NCBI RefSeq assembly: GCF_000482725.1
Contig: NZ_AXWP01000008.1
Location: 91,602-155,601 of the forward strand
From: Psychromonas arctica DSM 14288
Lineage (GTDB): Bacteria; Pseudomonadota; Gammaproteobacteria; Enterobacterales; Psychromonadaceae
Length of the DNA: 64,000 nt
Direction of reading: 5' to 3'
In this document: positions 1 to 8,766 of the stretch, piece by piece
Layout: each line of letters starts with the position of its first letter
Numbering within the stretch: position 1 is the first letter of the stretch
Position numbers and translations under genes: made by a program
Notes under the pieces: model-generated
The model's database searches: none
What the model saw: the letters and a program-made list of their open reading frames with translations, nothing else
What the model was told of the DNA's origin: nothing

Positions 1-452
1 GATTTATCAAGTGCATTAAATACCGCTTCTTTAGCTAATGAAGCTATTTTCTTTTCAGTAACATCTGCTGCAATTTTCATGACTTTAGTGACTTTTCCAT
101 CTTCTGTAATAGGAAAGTAAGTCGCTTCTAACCAGATTATATTGCCACTTTTATGCTTACGCATGAAAGTGCCTTTATTAGAGTGACCTTGTCGAAGTGA
201 CTGCCAAAATGAGGCATATTGTTCAGATTTGATATATTCAGGAAGGCACATAACAGAGTGATGCTCGCCAACAATTTCTTCTTTTTGGTATCCAGTTACA
301 TTTAAAAATAAAGGGTTAGCATCAATAATTTGGCCATCAGGAGTGAATTCGATGGTTGCTACGCTGTGCTTTATTGAATCTACAATAGAGTTAGCTGTTT
401 TAAGCATCAATTTATGATCGCTTAACTCATTTTTTATATGCTTATTAAACAT
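1..452 (-). CDS. PAS-domain sensory protein, N-terminal part (cut by window edge)
   Basis: A minus-strand frame runs open from an ATG at 450-452 to the window edge, giving about 150 residues. It reads as a PAS sensor domain: a segment IIDANPLFLNVTGY, then EEIVGEHHS, then a PAC-like stretch HKSGNIIWLEATYFPI and an ending DVTEKK. This arrangement is typical of redox- or ligand-sensing PAS modules that precede methyl-accepting chemotaxis, kinase or diguanylate cyclase domains. The MCP option fits best by style, but the output domain lies outside the window, so the class is not determined. It points away from the exopolysaccharide locus and is probably the last gene before that locus. Confidence 0.75.
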   Translation of the reverse strand, partial: MFNKHIKNELSDHKLMLKTANSIVDSIKHSVATIEFTPDGQIIDANPLFLNVTGYQKEEIVGEHHSVMCLPEYIKSEQYASFWQSLRQGHSNKGTFMRKHKSGNIIWLEATYFPITEDGKVTKVMKIAADVTEKKIASLAKEAVFNALDK

Positions 453-1004
453 TTATTTCCATCCTATGGCTTTATCTGAGTATGATTAAACTATTGATGC
501 ACTATTGATGCACTATTGATATTAGAGACATTATTGATTATTAAGTGTTATCTGAAGAACTGTAAAAGTAGTCTAAAAAATGAATTAAACAAGATGTTAT
601 GTTTAGTATTAGATATGTTTGATATTTTAAAAAATTATATCTGTATTTCAATAGCATAAGAAACTTTGTATTAGTAAATAGCTAGCACTCTTAACGAAGA
701 AGTAAGCAAAAGTCTGCTATGTTCCATTTATTTTAAAACTAGCTTGAGTATATTTAAAAAATAATTAGGTGATTGATAATTAGGGTTACTTCAGGTTGTA
801 ATAGGATCTTAATCGCCTGAAATGCTCGTTAGGATATTATATCTTTAGACAGTAGATTATGGATGTCTTTGATATACGTATAAGCAAGGTTTGCTTTCCA
901 TTTACCATAAAAGCTATAATTGATTTATTTCAACAATTTAAGACCTATTTTTGATTTAATAGATTTTATTTTACGCATATTTATCAGGGCCAGAGAAGAT
1001 ATAG
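453..1004. other. Gene-free intergenic region upstream of prsK-like kinase
   Basis: About 550 AT-rich bases lie between two divergent genes. I see no convincing coding frame. A short tandem repeat of CTATTGATGCA (two full copies and one partial) lies at 491-520, just upstream of the PAS gene. A loose inverted pair TTCAGG/CCTGAA lies at 790-795 and 816-821. Promoters for both flanking genes must be here, but I cannot assign them confidently. Confidence 0.5.
491..520. repeat. 11-bp short tandem repeat, 2.7 copies
   Basis: The unit CTATTGATGCA occurs at 491-501 and 502-512, followed by a partial copy at 513-520. It lies about 40-70 bases upstream of the PAS gene start and could change promoter spacing by slippage. 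No function is known. Confidence 0.8.
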
Positions 1005-3044
1005 ATGGAACTAAATCTTGTTGTAAGCGATATACATTGGTTGAATAGTAGCGTTGAAATTGCGCTGGCAGTCATTATTTTATTTAAAGTCAAATTGTTA
1101 AGAGTGAAACTCAGTCTCTTCGCTTGCGCTGTTGTTTCTGTGATTTGGCATGGCGCAGTTCCTGATACTATTTCTGCAGGTTCCCTATCTTGGGGGTTTT
1201 TCTTAATTGAGTCTTTACGATACCTTGCTTGGGTGATTGTATTACTTTATTTATTGATGTTAGCGAGGGGAACAAAACTCCCTAATATATGGGCATATGG
1301 CTTGTATGGCACATTGTTAATCACCTTAACGCTGTTCATTTATAACATTAATAATACTGCGCTCTTTCCTTCACCTATTTTAGCGCTTTACTTTAAAATA
1401 ATGCTGAGTTTATTCGGCTTTGTGGTTTGTGAGCAATTGATTAGAAGCGATCATTCTAGTCGAATGACAAAATTAGTTGCGTTAGTTGCATTTATTATTT
1501 TTTCCTACGATATAGTAGTGTTTTCACTGCTGTTACTCGATAGCGACCTTGATCAGTCTTTATGGCAAGCAAGGGCTGTGATTAGCTCTGTCACTTCTTT
1601 ATTATTAGCCCTCAGTATTATATTTTATGCGGATCAATTAAAGGAAAGTAGTCGTTTCCAGTTGTCAAATAGTGTCATTCTTTTTAATACGAGTTTGACC
1701 TTGGTAGGTGTATTTTTAATCTCGATTGCTTTATTTTCTTCGGCACTAGACTACTTTAATATTAGTTGGTTAAGCGCCTCTAAAGTCATGTTATACGTTT
1801 TATCTGTCTTTTCTATTGCTGCGCTTTCACTTTCAGAGAAAATACGTGAGGGATTTGTTGTTTGGACAAGTAAACATTTCTTTGCCCATAAATATGATTA
1901 TAAAAAACAATGGATAAAACTAGACCTTCTGCTTTCTCAGCAACATAAAAGTCAGAATTGTTACGATGTGTCATTACATGCATTAAATCAGTTATTTAAT
2001 TGTGATGCAGGTGGAATTTGGGTTAAAGGGCAACAATTTTATACTTGTGTTGCTACTGCTAAATTACAATTTAGTGGACGTTTGCCGATAGAGTCTATAC
2101 ATAGCAATTTTATTCAAAAATTAGAGCAAGAAGAATGGGTTTACCAGGCTAACAAATTTGCTAATAAGTACGATGCACAATACAACAATGATTTACCTGA
2201 CTGGATAGCAACGGTACAAAATACTTGGATAGTGCTACCACTCAATGCAGCATCGGGTTTAGTTGGTTTTGCGGTGCTTTGCAAAACAAAATTAAATGAA
2301 AATGAGAAACTAACCTGGGAAGATCTAGATTTATTAAAGCTAACGGGGCGACAAGTTGCCACCTATATTAATCAAGAGCAAGCGGCAGAAAAGTTAGTTC
2401 AAAACCAACAATTTGACATGTTTAATAAAGTCTCGGCCTTTGCCATTCATGACATTAAAAACTTAATCGCGCAGCAAGGTCTGGTGGTTAAAAATGCAGA
2501 AAAATATAAACATCACCCTGAATTTGTGGATGATGTTATTGCTACAATTGCTAATTCTGTGAAAAAAATGGATCAGTTATTAAAGAAATTAAAAGGCAGT
2601 GACGAGTTAAAAACGATTAATTTACATGAGTTATTAGCTCAAGCTGTAGCAATGAATATGAATGACTTCCCACAACCTAAACTAACCAAAACTTGCTTAG
2701 ATGCAGAGGTTAAAGGGGATAGAGACAAGTTATTGATGGCTATTAACCACCTTATCAAAAACGCTCAGGACGCAACTGAAAATGAGGGGAGTGTAGAATT
2801 ATTATTAAACTGTAAAGATGATCAAATCTGGTTAGATATTATAGATACTGGTACAGGTATGGACCAAAATTTTATTAAGAATGATTTATTTCAACCTTTT
2901 AATAGTACCAAGCAGGATCAAGGGATGGGCATAGGCGCTTATCAAATACGTGAAATCATACATTCATTAAAAGGAGAGTTAATTGTCGAAAGTACACCAC
3001 AGGTCGGTAGCAAGTTTTCTATCTATTTGCCTATGGCAAGTTAA
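1005..3044 (+). CDS. prsK: Membrane sensor histidine kinase, PrsK-like (XrtA/PEP-CTERM system)
   Basis: A 679-residue membrane sensor kinase. The first ~290 residues hold many hydrophobic segments, consistent with a multi-pass membrane sensor. A GAF-like region follows at about 310-460. The kinase core has an atypical H-box FAIHDIKN with His482, N-box NHLIKN near 581-585, a G1-like DTGTGMD near 620 and a G2 box QGMGIGAYQIREI. This order (membrane region, GAF, HATPase, no HAMP) is that of the PEP-CTERM system kinase PrsK. The partner would be the sigma-54 activator at 7374, in the same locus; signal and regulon are unknown. The ATG start follows GGGCCAGAGAAGAT, a weak ribosome site. Confidence 0.85.
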   Translation: MELNLVVSDIHWLNSSVEIALAVIILFKVKLLRVKLSLFACAVVSVIWHGAVPDTISAGSLSWGFFLIESLRYLAWVIVLLYLLMLARGTKLPNIWAYGLYGTLLITLTLFIYNINNTALFPSPILALYFKIMLSLFGFVVCEQLIRSDHSSRMTKLVALVAFIIFSYDIVVFSLLLLDSDLDQSLWQARAVISSVTSLLLALSIIFYADQLKESSRFQLSNSVILFNTSLTLVGVFLISIALFSSALDYFNISWLSASKVMLYVLSVFSIAALSLSEKIREGFVVWTSKHFFAHKYDYKKQWIKLDLLLSQQHKSQNCYDVSLHALNQLFNCDAGGIWVKGQQFYTCVATAKLQFSGRLPIESIHSNFIQKLEQEEWVYQANKFANKYDAQYNNDLPDWIATVQNTWIVLPLNAASGLVGFAVLCKTKLNENEKLTWEDLDLLKLTGRQVATYINQEQAAEKLVQNQQFDMFNKVSAFAIHDIKNLIAQQGLVVKNAEKYKHHPEFVDDVIATIANSVKKMDQLLKKLKGSDELKTINLHELLAQAVAMNMNDFPQPKLTKTCLDAEVKGDRDKLLMAINHLIKNAQDATENEGSVELLLNCKDDQIWLDIIDTGTGMDQNFIKNDLFQPFNSTKQDQGMGIGAYQIREIIHSLKGELIVESTPQVGSKFSIYLPMAS

Positions 3045-3114
3045 CGGCATTAACATTTTTATAAGATAAATATGATTTGTTTTAAGTAATTAGGGTAATC
3101 TCCTAATAACGTAA

Positions 3115-3131
3115 TTGGGTTTAAACTAGCA
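3115..3131 (+). promoter_or_regulatory. Candidate sigma-54 promoter upstream of the export operon
   Basis: The sequence TTGGGTTTAAACTAGCA has the GG-N10-GC spacing of a -24/-12 promoter (GG at 3117-3118, GC at 3129-3130). The -24 part keeps TGG and the -12 part is TAGCA against a consensus of TTGCA. Transcription would begin near 3142, leaving a leader of about 20 bases before the lipoprotein ATG at 3163. The operon itself encodes a sigma-54 enhancer-binding protein (7374), so the site makes sense, but chance matches are common in AT-rich DNA. Confidence 0.4.
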
Positions 3132-3162
3132 TTTACACTTAAATTAAAAAAGAGAGAAAAAT

Positions 3163-3771
3163 ATGAATAAATATCTACTAGCGCTTCTCTGTACTGTGAT
3201 GATAAGCGGATGTGCAAAAACAGTTGTTTTACATGAAGAACCTTATTCGGATAAAGTTAAATTTTCAGAATATAAAATAGGTAATAATGATCAGTTATTA
3301 ATCAGTGTTTGGAAAAACCAAGATCTTTCTGTCACTGTTCCTGTTCGCCCTGATGGCAAAATTTCAATGCCTTTAGTGGGTGATGCTCAAGCACAAGGGT
3401 TAACACCTGAAGTGTTAGCGTCAGAGCTTGCTGATAAATTAAGTAAATTTATCCGTGCCCCTAACGTAACTGTTATTGTACTCGGTGCTAATAGTGCTTC
3501 TTATTCAAGTCGTGTACGTATTACAGGTGCAGTTAACGGCCCATTATCGATTCCTTATTACACGGATTTAAATGTTTTAGATTTAGTGCTGGAAGCTGGT
3601 GGTTTAACAGAGTTTGCAAATGCAGATGAAGCAATTTTGTACAGAAACACACCTGATGGCATCAAACCTTACCATGTTAATGTTGATGATATTTTAAACA
3701 GAGGCATTTTAGATACTAATTATCTGCTTCGTCCATCTGACATTTTAATAATTCCTGAGAGTGTATTTTAA
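3163..3771 (+). CDS. Polysaccharide export lipoprotein (Wza/PEP-CTERM family)
   Basis: A 202-residue outer-membrane polysaccharide export protein. A lipoprotein signal ends in a lipobox ISGC with Cys17, so the mature protein should be lipid-anchored. A Poly_export domain follows (YKIGNNDQLLISVWKNQDLS, then VRPDGKISMPLVGDAQAQG), then a SLBB-like segment RVRITGAVNGPLSIPY with LRPSDILIIPE near the C-terminus. It is shorter than E. coli Wza (about 380 residues), as is usual for the XrtA-locus family. It would form the outer-membrane part of the exopolysaccharide secretion channel with the Wzz-like protein at 3774. The ATG is preceded by AGAGAGAAAA, a ribosome site. Confidence 0.9.
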   Translation: MNKYLLALLCTVMISGCAKTVVLHEEPYSDKVKFSEYKIGNNDQLLISVWKNQDLSVTVPVRPDGKISMPLVGDAQAQGLTPEVLASELADKLSKFIRAPNVTVIVLGANSASYSSRVRITGAVNGPLSIPYYTDLNVLDLVLEAGGLTEFANADEAILYRNTPDGIKPYHVNVDDILNRGILDTNYLLRPSDILIIPESVF

Positions 3772-3773
3772 AG

Positions 3774-5318
3774 ATGGATATTACGGAAATTTTTAAATAT
3801 GTCGCCGTAACATGGCGAGAGATATGTCAGCGTAAGTTTAAAGTGGCATTTTTAATGACCATTATTAGCTTTGCTATCATGTTTGTAGGCATGTTACGAC
3901 CGCCGAGTTATTCTAGTTCGATTACTATCTATGCTGATAGCCAAAATATTATCAAACCTTTATTAGGCTCGAAAGCCTCTGTCACAGAGTTAAAACAAAA
4001 CAGAAGTAACCAGGTACGAGATACTATTTATTCACCGCGTATTTTATCGGAAGTGATCGATAGCGTTTATGGTGAAGATGCGTTCCCAGCTGGCTTAGCA
4101 AAAGATATTAAAATAAGTCAAATTAGAGGTAATTTGACTGTAGCAGGTAAGTCAGGTAACTACATTCAAGTTTCCTATAAAGACGATACAGCAAGTAGAA
4201 CTTTTGAAGTGCTGAATAAAGTGGTATCCGTTTTTATTGAAGATAGTGCAGATACAAAGCGTCAAGAAAGTCGAAGCGCTTATAACTTTATTGACCAACA
4301 AACCGCGTCTTATAAGGCTTTACTGTTAAAAGCAGAGGAAAAGCTCAAAAGTTTCCAATCATCTAACTTTGATGGCACAGAGGAAGAAGTCAATTCTCGT
4401 ATTGCTTCATTGCGCGCTTCAATTGAAGAGATGAACATACAAGTTCAAGAGAGCAACACACGAGTCTGGAACTTGCAAAAACAACTTTCTAGAGAGAATA
4501 AGTTAGTTGGTAATAATTATGAATCGTCAGTCTATCAATCTCAATTAAGAGAACTGAAAAAAGAAAAAGCAGCTTTGCTGATCAATTATGAAGATAGTTA
4601 TCCTGCAATTGTTGATATTAATTATAAAATCAATGATTTAGAGAATACTCTCGCTGACTTGGCGAATGGCGGTCAAGCTAACAAGCCTATTAATTCTGAT
4701 CTTAACCCATTATATGGCGAGTTACGGAGTTTATTATCTGCTGCAAGAATTGAGCATCAAACCCTGTTAAATCGACTTAAGGCATTTAATGAATTATTAG
4801 ATGAATCCTATGAGCGACGTAAGCGCATTGCAAATAACAAAGCTGAATTGTCTGAATTAACGCGTGATTACAGTGTATTTCAACAGCAGTATGAAGAAAT
4901 GCTGACTAAAAAAGAAAAAGCACGTATTTCCATGGTGTTAGATATTCAAGGTCAAGGGGTGAACTATAAACTACAAGAAGCGGCGACTTACCCAAATACG
5001 CCTATTGGCGCTCGCTTTATACACTTTTTTGCTGCGGGGCCTATTGTTGCTTTACTTATTATGATTGCTATTTTTGTTATTAAAATCATGCTTGATTCAA
5101 AAATTCGATTTACCTCTGAAATAAAAGATTTTGAAGGTGTTAGTTTATTAGCAGGTATTCCACACGCCCTTTGTAATACTGAGAAAAGACGTAATCGAGT
5201 CCATAATACTTTTCTCTTACTTTATTATATTGCTTGTTTATCTTGTTATGTCGCTATAGCTGTTGCCTACAAGTACGGTGCATCATTAACAAATATCATT
5301 GATTTTGGAGCATTTTAA
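3774..5318 (+). CDS. Wzz-like chain-length determinant (XrtA system)
   Basis: A 514-residue inner-membrane polysaccharide co-polymerase. There is a transmembrane segment at about 24-41, a long periplasmic region rich in predicted coiled coil (about 175-370), and a second transmembrane segment near 420-445 just after a proline-containing stretch TYPNTPIGARF. An extra hydrophobic segment lies near 480-500. This length and layout match the PEP-CTERM chain-length family. It starts two bases after the export lipoprotein stop, and its stop is one base before the next gene's ATG, so the three are co-transcribed. It should set polymer length and couple synthesis to export. Confidence 0.9.
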   Translation: MDITEIFKYVAVTWREICQRKFKVAFLMTIISFAIMFVGMLRPPSYSSSITIYADSQNIIKPLLGSKASVTELKQNRSNQVRDTIYSPRILSEVIDSVYGEDAFPAGLAKDIKISQIRGNLTVAGKSGNYIQVSYKDDTASRTFEVLNKVVSVFIEDSADTKRQESRSAYNFIDQQTASYKALLLKAEEKLKSFQSSNFDGTEEEVNSRIASLRASIEEMNIQVQESNTRVWNLQKQLSRENKLVGNNYESSVYQSQLRELKKEKAALLINYEDSYPAIVDINYKINDLENTLADLANGGQANKPINSDLNPLYGELRSLLSAARIEHQTLLNRLKAFNELLDESYERRKRIANNKAELSELTRDYSVFQQQYEEMLTKKEKARISMVLDIQGQGVNYKLQEAATYPNTPIGARFIHFFAAGPIVALLIMIAIFVIKIMLDSKIRFTSEIKDFEGVSLLAGIPHALCNTEKRRNRVHNTFLLLYYIACLSCYVAIAVAYKYGASLTNIIDFGAF

Positions 5319-5319
5319 T

Positions 5320-6072
5320 ATGTCTGATTCTTCTTCAAATAATTCTTCAGCTCTGCAAAGCCGTGATACCTTCACGCCTGAGTCGCTGCAACTGAGTAAG
5401 ATAACGGAGATGGCTGAAACAGCCTTGCTTTCGTCAAAGGAATTGGATGAACGTAAAATTATTTATCCTGGTCTTGATGATTATAAAACGCTAAATGCTT
5501 ACCGCGAATTGCGTACTAATCTATTAAATAAAATGGACAACAATAACTTTGTGTGCATGGTAACCGGGATCTCTCAAGAATCAGGTACTAGTCATGTAAG
5601 CATGAATTTAGCGACGAGTATTGCATTGGATCAAGGTAAAACTGCCTTAGTGATTGATTGTAATATTTATAAACCTCGAATTGCTTCCTATTTGAAAAAC
5701 GAGCCAACGCTCGGGTTAACTAATTTGTTAGCAAGAGACACTGATGCTATTACAGATATTATTTATCCATCTGGTATTCCTAGAGTTAGGGTGATACCTG
5801 TTGGTACGAATATTATTCATGCTGCAGAGCTCTTTTCTTCACTTAATATGCAAAATTTTATTAACTCAGTTAAAAACCGCTATCCAGATCGTTTTATCAT
5901 TATTGATACACCCCCCATTGGCTTATACGCGGAAACTCAGATATTAGCTTCAATTTGTGATACCGCCATTTTAGTTGTTGGGTATGGTCAATCGAACTCT
6001 TCTCAAGTGGAAGCTGGCGTCGATGCAATCGGTAAAGATAAGCTAGCTGGATTGGTTCTTAATAATCAATAG
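5320..6072 (+). CDS. Tyrosine-autokinase-like P-loop ATPase with degenerate Walker motifs
   Basis: A 250-residue cytoplasmic protein in the position of the XrtA-locus BY-kinase (CpsD/Wzc-C family). I place the start at ATG 5320 with GGAG at 5307-5310, rather than 7 codons upstream inside the Wzz gene. The fold signatures are present: YRELRTNL before the P-loop and Walker B FIIIDTPP (Asp196). The P-loop reads GISQESGTSH, so the usual GK[ST] is G89-T90-S91 and the invariant Lys is Thr. Walker A' reads DCNIYKP, so the second Asp is Asn115 and the Arg is Tyr117. No C-terminal tyrosine cluster follows; the protein ends GLVLNNQ. It may be an inactive regulator of the Wzz partner. Family assignment is firm, catalytic status is inferred. 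Confidence 0.8.
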   Translation: MSDSSSNNSSALQSRDTFTPESLQLSKITEMAETALLSSKELDERKIIYPGLDDYKTLNAYRELRTNLLNKMDNNNFVCMVTGISQESGTSHVSMNLATSIALDQGKTALVIDCNIYKPRIASYLKNEPTLGLTNLLARDTDAITDIIYPSGIPRVRVIPVGTNIIHAAELFSSLNMQNFINSVKNRYPDRFIIIDTPPIGLYAETQILASICDTAILVVGYGQSNSSQVEAGVDAIGKDKLAGLVLNNQ

Positions 6073-6086
6073 TCGATAGTGTGAAT

Positions 6087-7364
6087 ATGAAATTAAAAAA
6101 ATGTAGTTTTAAATTTATAGAAACGAGCTTAATGGCATTATTGTCAAGCACCGCTATTGCAAGTGATTTGCCTGCCTCTGTGAGTGATCGTTATATCTCA
6201 TTGGGTATTGAGCATGCACAGAGTGATAACATTAATAAATCGAGTGTTAATAAAGAGTCAGGCTACGAGCAGAGTATCGACCTTGGTTTGGGTTATTTCA
6301 ATCAAACCGCGACCAATTTGACCGCACTCGATTACACCATTTCTTATTCAACTTATAGCGATGATGAAACTGATGATGAAAGCGATATCTCGGGTAGCTT
6401 AAATTTATCGCAGGAGATTTTTAGTAAGAATCTGATGCTTAATTTAAGCCATTTTAGGCGTTCATATTTACTCGACCAATCAAGCAGTGATGTACCTGAA
6501 AATAGTGGGGACAGGGATGTATTCACTGTCAATCCTGTCTGGATTATTCCTTATTCAAAACGCGCCGGATTTCAACTTAGTTATAATTATATAGCAACGC
6601 GTCTTAGCGATAATGATGACGATGATACAGATCGTAATATTTTTGGATTGGCTTGGTACCATAAATTAAATACTAAAACTCGCTTCGAACTTTCTAGTGA
6701 TATGAGTGATGTTGAATATCGCAATACAGGGGCCGACTATCAAGAAATTAGTGTTAATGCCTCTATCGAAGGGCAATTGGTTGCTGGTACTTATTTAGTA
6801 CAATTGGGTTATAGCAAATTAAGCGATGATAACAGTGATGAAACTGGTGCTATTTTCAAATTAGCTTACCAATATCAATTCGCCAAACATAACCTTTCAT
6901 TGAGCGCAGAAAGAGAGCTAAGCGACTCATCTTTAGGGTTAGGTCTTGATGTGGCAGATAATGAAAGCGAAGACTTTTCCGATAGCCAATTATTATGGAT
7001 AGACCGGATCCAATTAGATCATAAATTTATTATTACAAGCCGCTTAAACAACAATAACAATATTTTTTATCAACAAGAAAAAGATATAAATACCGATGAA
7101 AAAGATCCTCGCTGGGGTTTAAGTACAGGCTTCGACTTCAAAAACACTGAAAAATTAAATTCTTTTGTGTCGTTACAATATAGTGAGTCAACATTGGTTT
7201 CAGATTTCGATAAACAAATCACTAATGCCATCATAGGTGCAAAATACTTATTCCGTCCAAGGTTAAGTTTCTCATTGCAAGCTGAGTATGAAAAACAGTC
7301 TACAGCTAGTATCTCAAGTTATGATGAAATGCGTTACACAGCTAGAATTGAATTTAGGAATTAA
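6087..7364 (+). CDS. Outer-membrane beta-barrel protein, PEP-CTERM-system-associated
   Basis: About 425 residues with a signal peptide ending near STAIAS. Alternating polar/hydrophobic strands run throughout and the protein closes in ...YTARIEFRN, with an aromatic two residues from the end, as in outer-membrane barrels. Short acidic loops (SDDETDDESD, DNDDDDTD) suggest divalent-cation-rich external turns. This matches the uncharacterised barrel regularly found between the tyrosine kinase and PrsR in XrtA loci, thought to act in export across the outer membrane. A GTG at 6081 could also serve as start; the ATG at 6087 is chosen as the commoner codon. Function beyond location is not established. 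Confidence 0.75.
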   Translation: MKLKKCSFKFIETSLMALLSSTAIASDLPASVSDRYISLGIEHAQSDNINKSSVNKESGYEQSIDLGLGYFNQTATNLTALDYTISYSTYSDDETDDESDISGSLNLSQEIFSKNLMLNLSHFRRSYLLDQSSSDVPENSGDRDVFTVNPVWIIPYSKRAGFQLSYNYIATRLSDNDDDDTDRNIFGLAWYHKLNTKTRFELSSDMSDVEYRNTGADYQEISVNASIEGQLVAGTYLVQLGYSKLSDDNSDETGAIFKLAYQYQFAKHNLSLSAERELSDSSLGLGLDVADNESEDFSDSQLLWIDRIQLDHKFIITSRLNNNNNIFYQQEKDINTDEKDPRWGLSTGFDFKNTEKLNSFVSLQYSESTLVSDFDKQITNAIIGAKYLFRPRLSFSLQAEYEKQSTASISSYDEMRYTARIEFRN

Positions 7365-7373
7365 GGAAAGATA

Positions 7374-8726
7374 TTGAAAAATAAAAAAGCTGATACGTTA
7401 CTGATAGTAGAAGATGATCTTGGCTTACAGACCCAATTGAAATGGCATTTTTCTGATTATAATGTTGTCATTGCCGCCAATCAAAAAGAAGCTATCTCTG
7501 CTATTCGTTTGCATGAGCCTAAAGTCATGATCCAAGATTTGGGGCTGCCTCCCGATGAGGATGGTGTGACCGAAGGGTTTGAATTATTGCAGCAGGCGCT
7601 TCATTTACATCCTTATATGAAAATTATTGTGATGACCGGCAATGAGGGTAATGAACATGCAATGCAGGCTGTTAAATTAGGCTCCTATGACTTTTATGCC
7701 AAACCAGTAGATGCAGATACATTAGATCTTATCGTGCAACGTGCTTTTCATATCTATCATCTAGAAGAGAAAAATCGTCAGCTTAGCAGTCGCAGTCAAA
7801 AAGAATCAATGTTAAATGGGTTGATTGCTAGCGATACTAAGATGTTAAAAATATGCTCGATGATAGAAAAAATTGCTCCCACTGATGCGTCTTGTTTATT
7901 GATTGGTGAAAGTGGAACGGGTAAAGAAGTTATCGCTAATTCTCTGCATCAACTTAGTTTGCGAAAAGATCATAAGATGATAGCGATAAATTGTGCAGCT
8001 ATCCCTGAAAACTTGATTGAAAGTGAACTCTTTGGTTATGAAAAAGGTGCATTTACCGGTGCAGTTAAAAGTACTGTCGGTAAAATTGAAATGGCGCATA
8101 AAGGGACCTTATTTCTTGATGAAATTGGTGATATGCCATTACACCTGCAAGCTAAATTATTGCGTTTTTTACAAGAGCGAGTAATAGAGCGAGTAGGTGG
8201 TCGAACGCAAATTAATATCGATACTCGTATTATATGTGCAACCCATAAAGATTTAGAAAAATTGGTCGCTACAGGTGAGTTTCGTGAAGATCTCTTTTAT
8301 CGTATTGCAGAAATTCAAATAGATATACCGCCCTTAAGAGATCGTGGTTCAGATAAAATTTTATTGGCTAAATATTTACTTAACAAGTATGTAAAAAAAC
8401 AGAAATTACAAATTATCGGTTTTTCGGAAGATGCGATAAATGGCATAGAAAATCATACTTGGCCAGGTAATGTGCGAGAGATGGAAAACAAAATAAAACG
8501 TGCAGCTATCATGTGCGATTTAAAATACATCAGTGCTTTAGATTTAGGATTAGTGAATGCCGATACGACACCGCTTAACCTAAAAGAAATTAGACGAAAT
8601 GCAGAAGTAAGTGCGTTGAAGCAAGCATTAATTGCATCTGACCATAATGTAAGCGCGGCCGCAAAATCTTTAGGTATCACGCGACCTACGCTCTATGACC
8701 TAATGAAAAAATACGATATGCAATAA
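7374..8726 (+). CDS. prsR: Sigma-54-dependent response regulator, PrsR-like
   Basis: A 450-residue NtrC-type activator. The receiver has the acidic pocket VEDD at 12-15 and the phosphoacceptor Asp55 in MIQDLGLPPDE. The AAA+ domain has Walker A GESGTGKE near 178-185, the sigma-54 contact loop GAFTGA at 225-230, and TLFLDEIGDM for Walker B. A Fis-type helix-turn-helix ends the protein (NVSAAAKSLGITRPTLYDLMKK). It matches the PEP-CTERM-box response regulator family and would be phosphorylated by the kinase at 1005. The start is a TTG at 7374 with AAGGAAAG just upstream. It should activate -24/-12 promoters of exopolysaccharide and sorting-target genes; a candidate site lies at 3115. Confidence 0.93.
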   Translation: MKNKKADTLLIVEDDLGLQTQLKWHFSDYNVVIAANQKEAISAIRLHEPKVMIQDLGLPPDEDGVTEGFELLQQALHLHPYMKIIVMTGNEGNEHAMQAVKLGSYDFYAKPVDADTLDLIVQRAFHIYHLEEKNRQLSSRSQKESMLNGLIASDTKMLKICSMIEKIAPTDASCLLIGESGTGKEVIANSLHQLSLRKDHKMIAINCAAIPENLIESELFGYEKGAFTGAVKSTVGKIEMAHKGTLFLDEIGDMPLHLQAKLLRFLQERVIERVGGRTQINIDTRIICATHKDLEKLVATGEFREDLFYRIAEIQIDIPPLRDRGSDKILLAKYLLNKYVKKQKLQIIGFSEDAINGIENHTWPGNVREMENKIKRAAIMCDLKYISALDLGLVNADTTPLNLKEIRRNAEVSALKQALIASDHNVSAAAKSLGITRPTLYDLMKKYDMQ

Positions 8727-8766
8727 TTAAAATGAATTTCAACTACCTTTTATAAAAGGGAATACC

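Noticed and set aside
790-821. Inverted pair TTCAGG/CCTGAA
   Set aside because: Only six bases with a 20-base gap; expected by chance.
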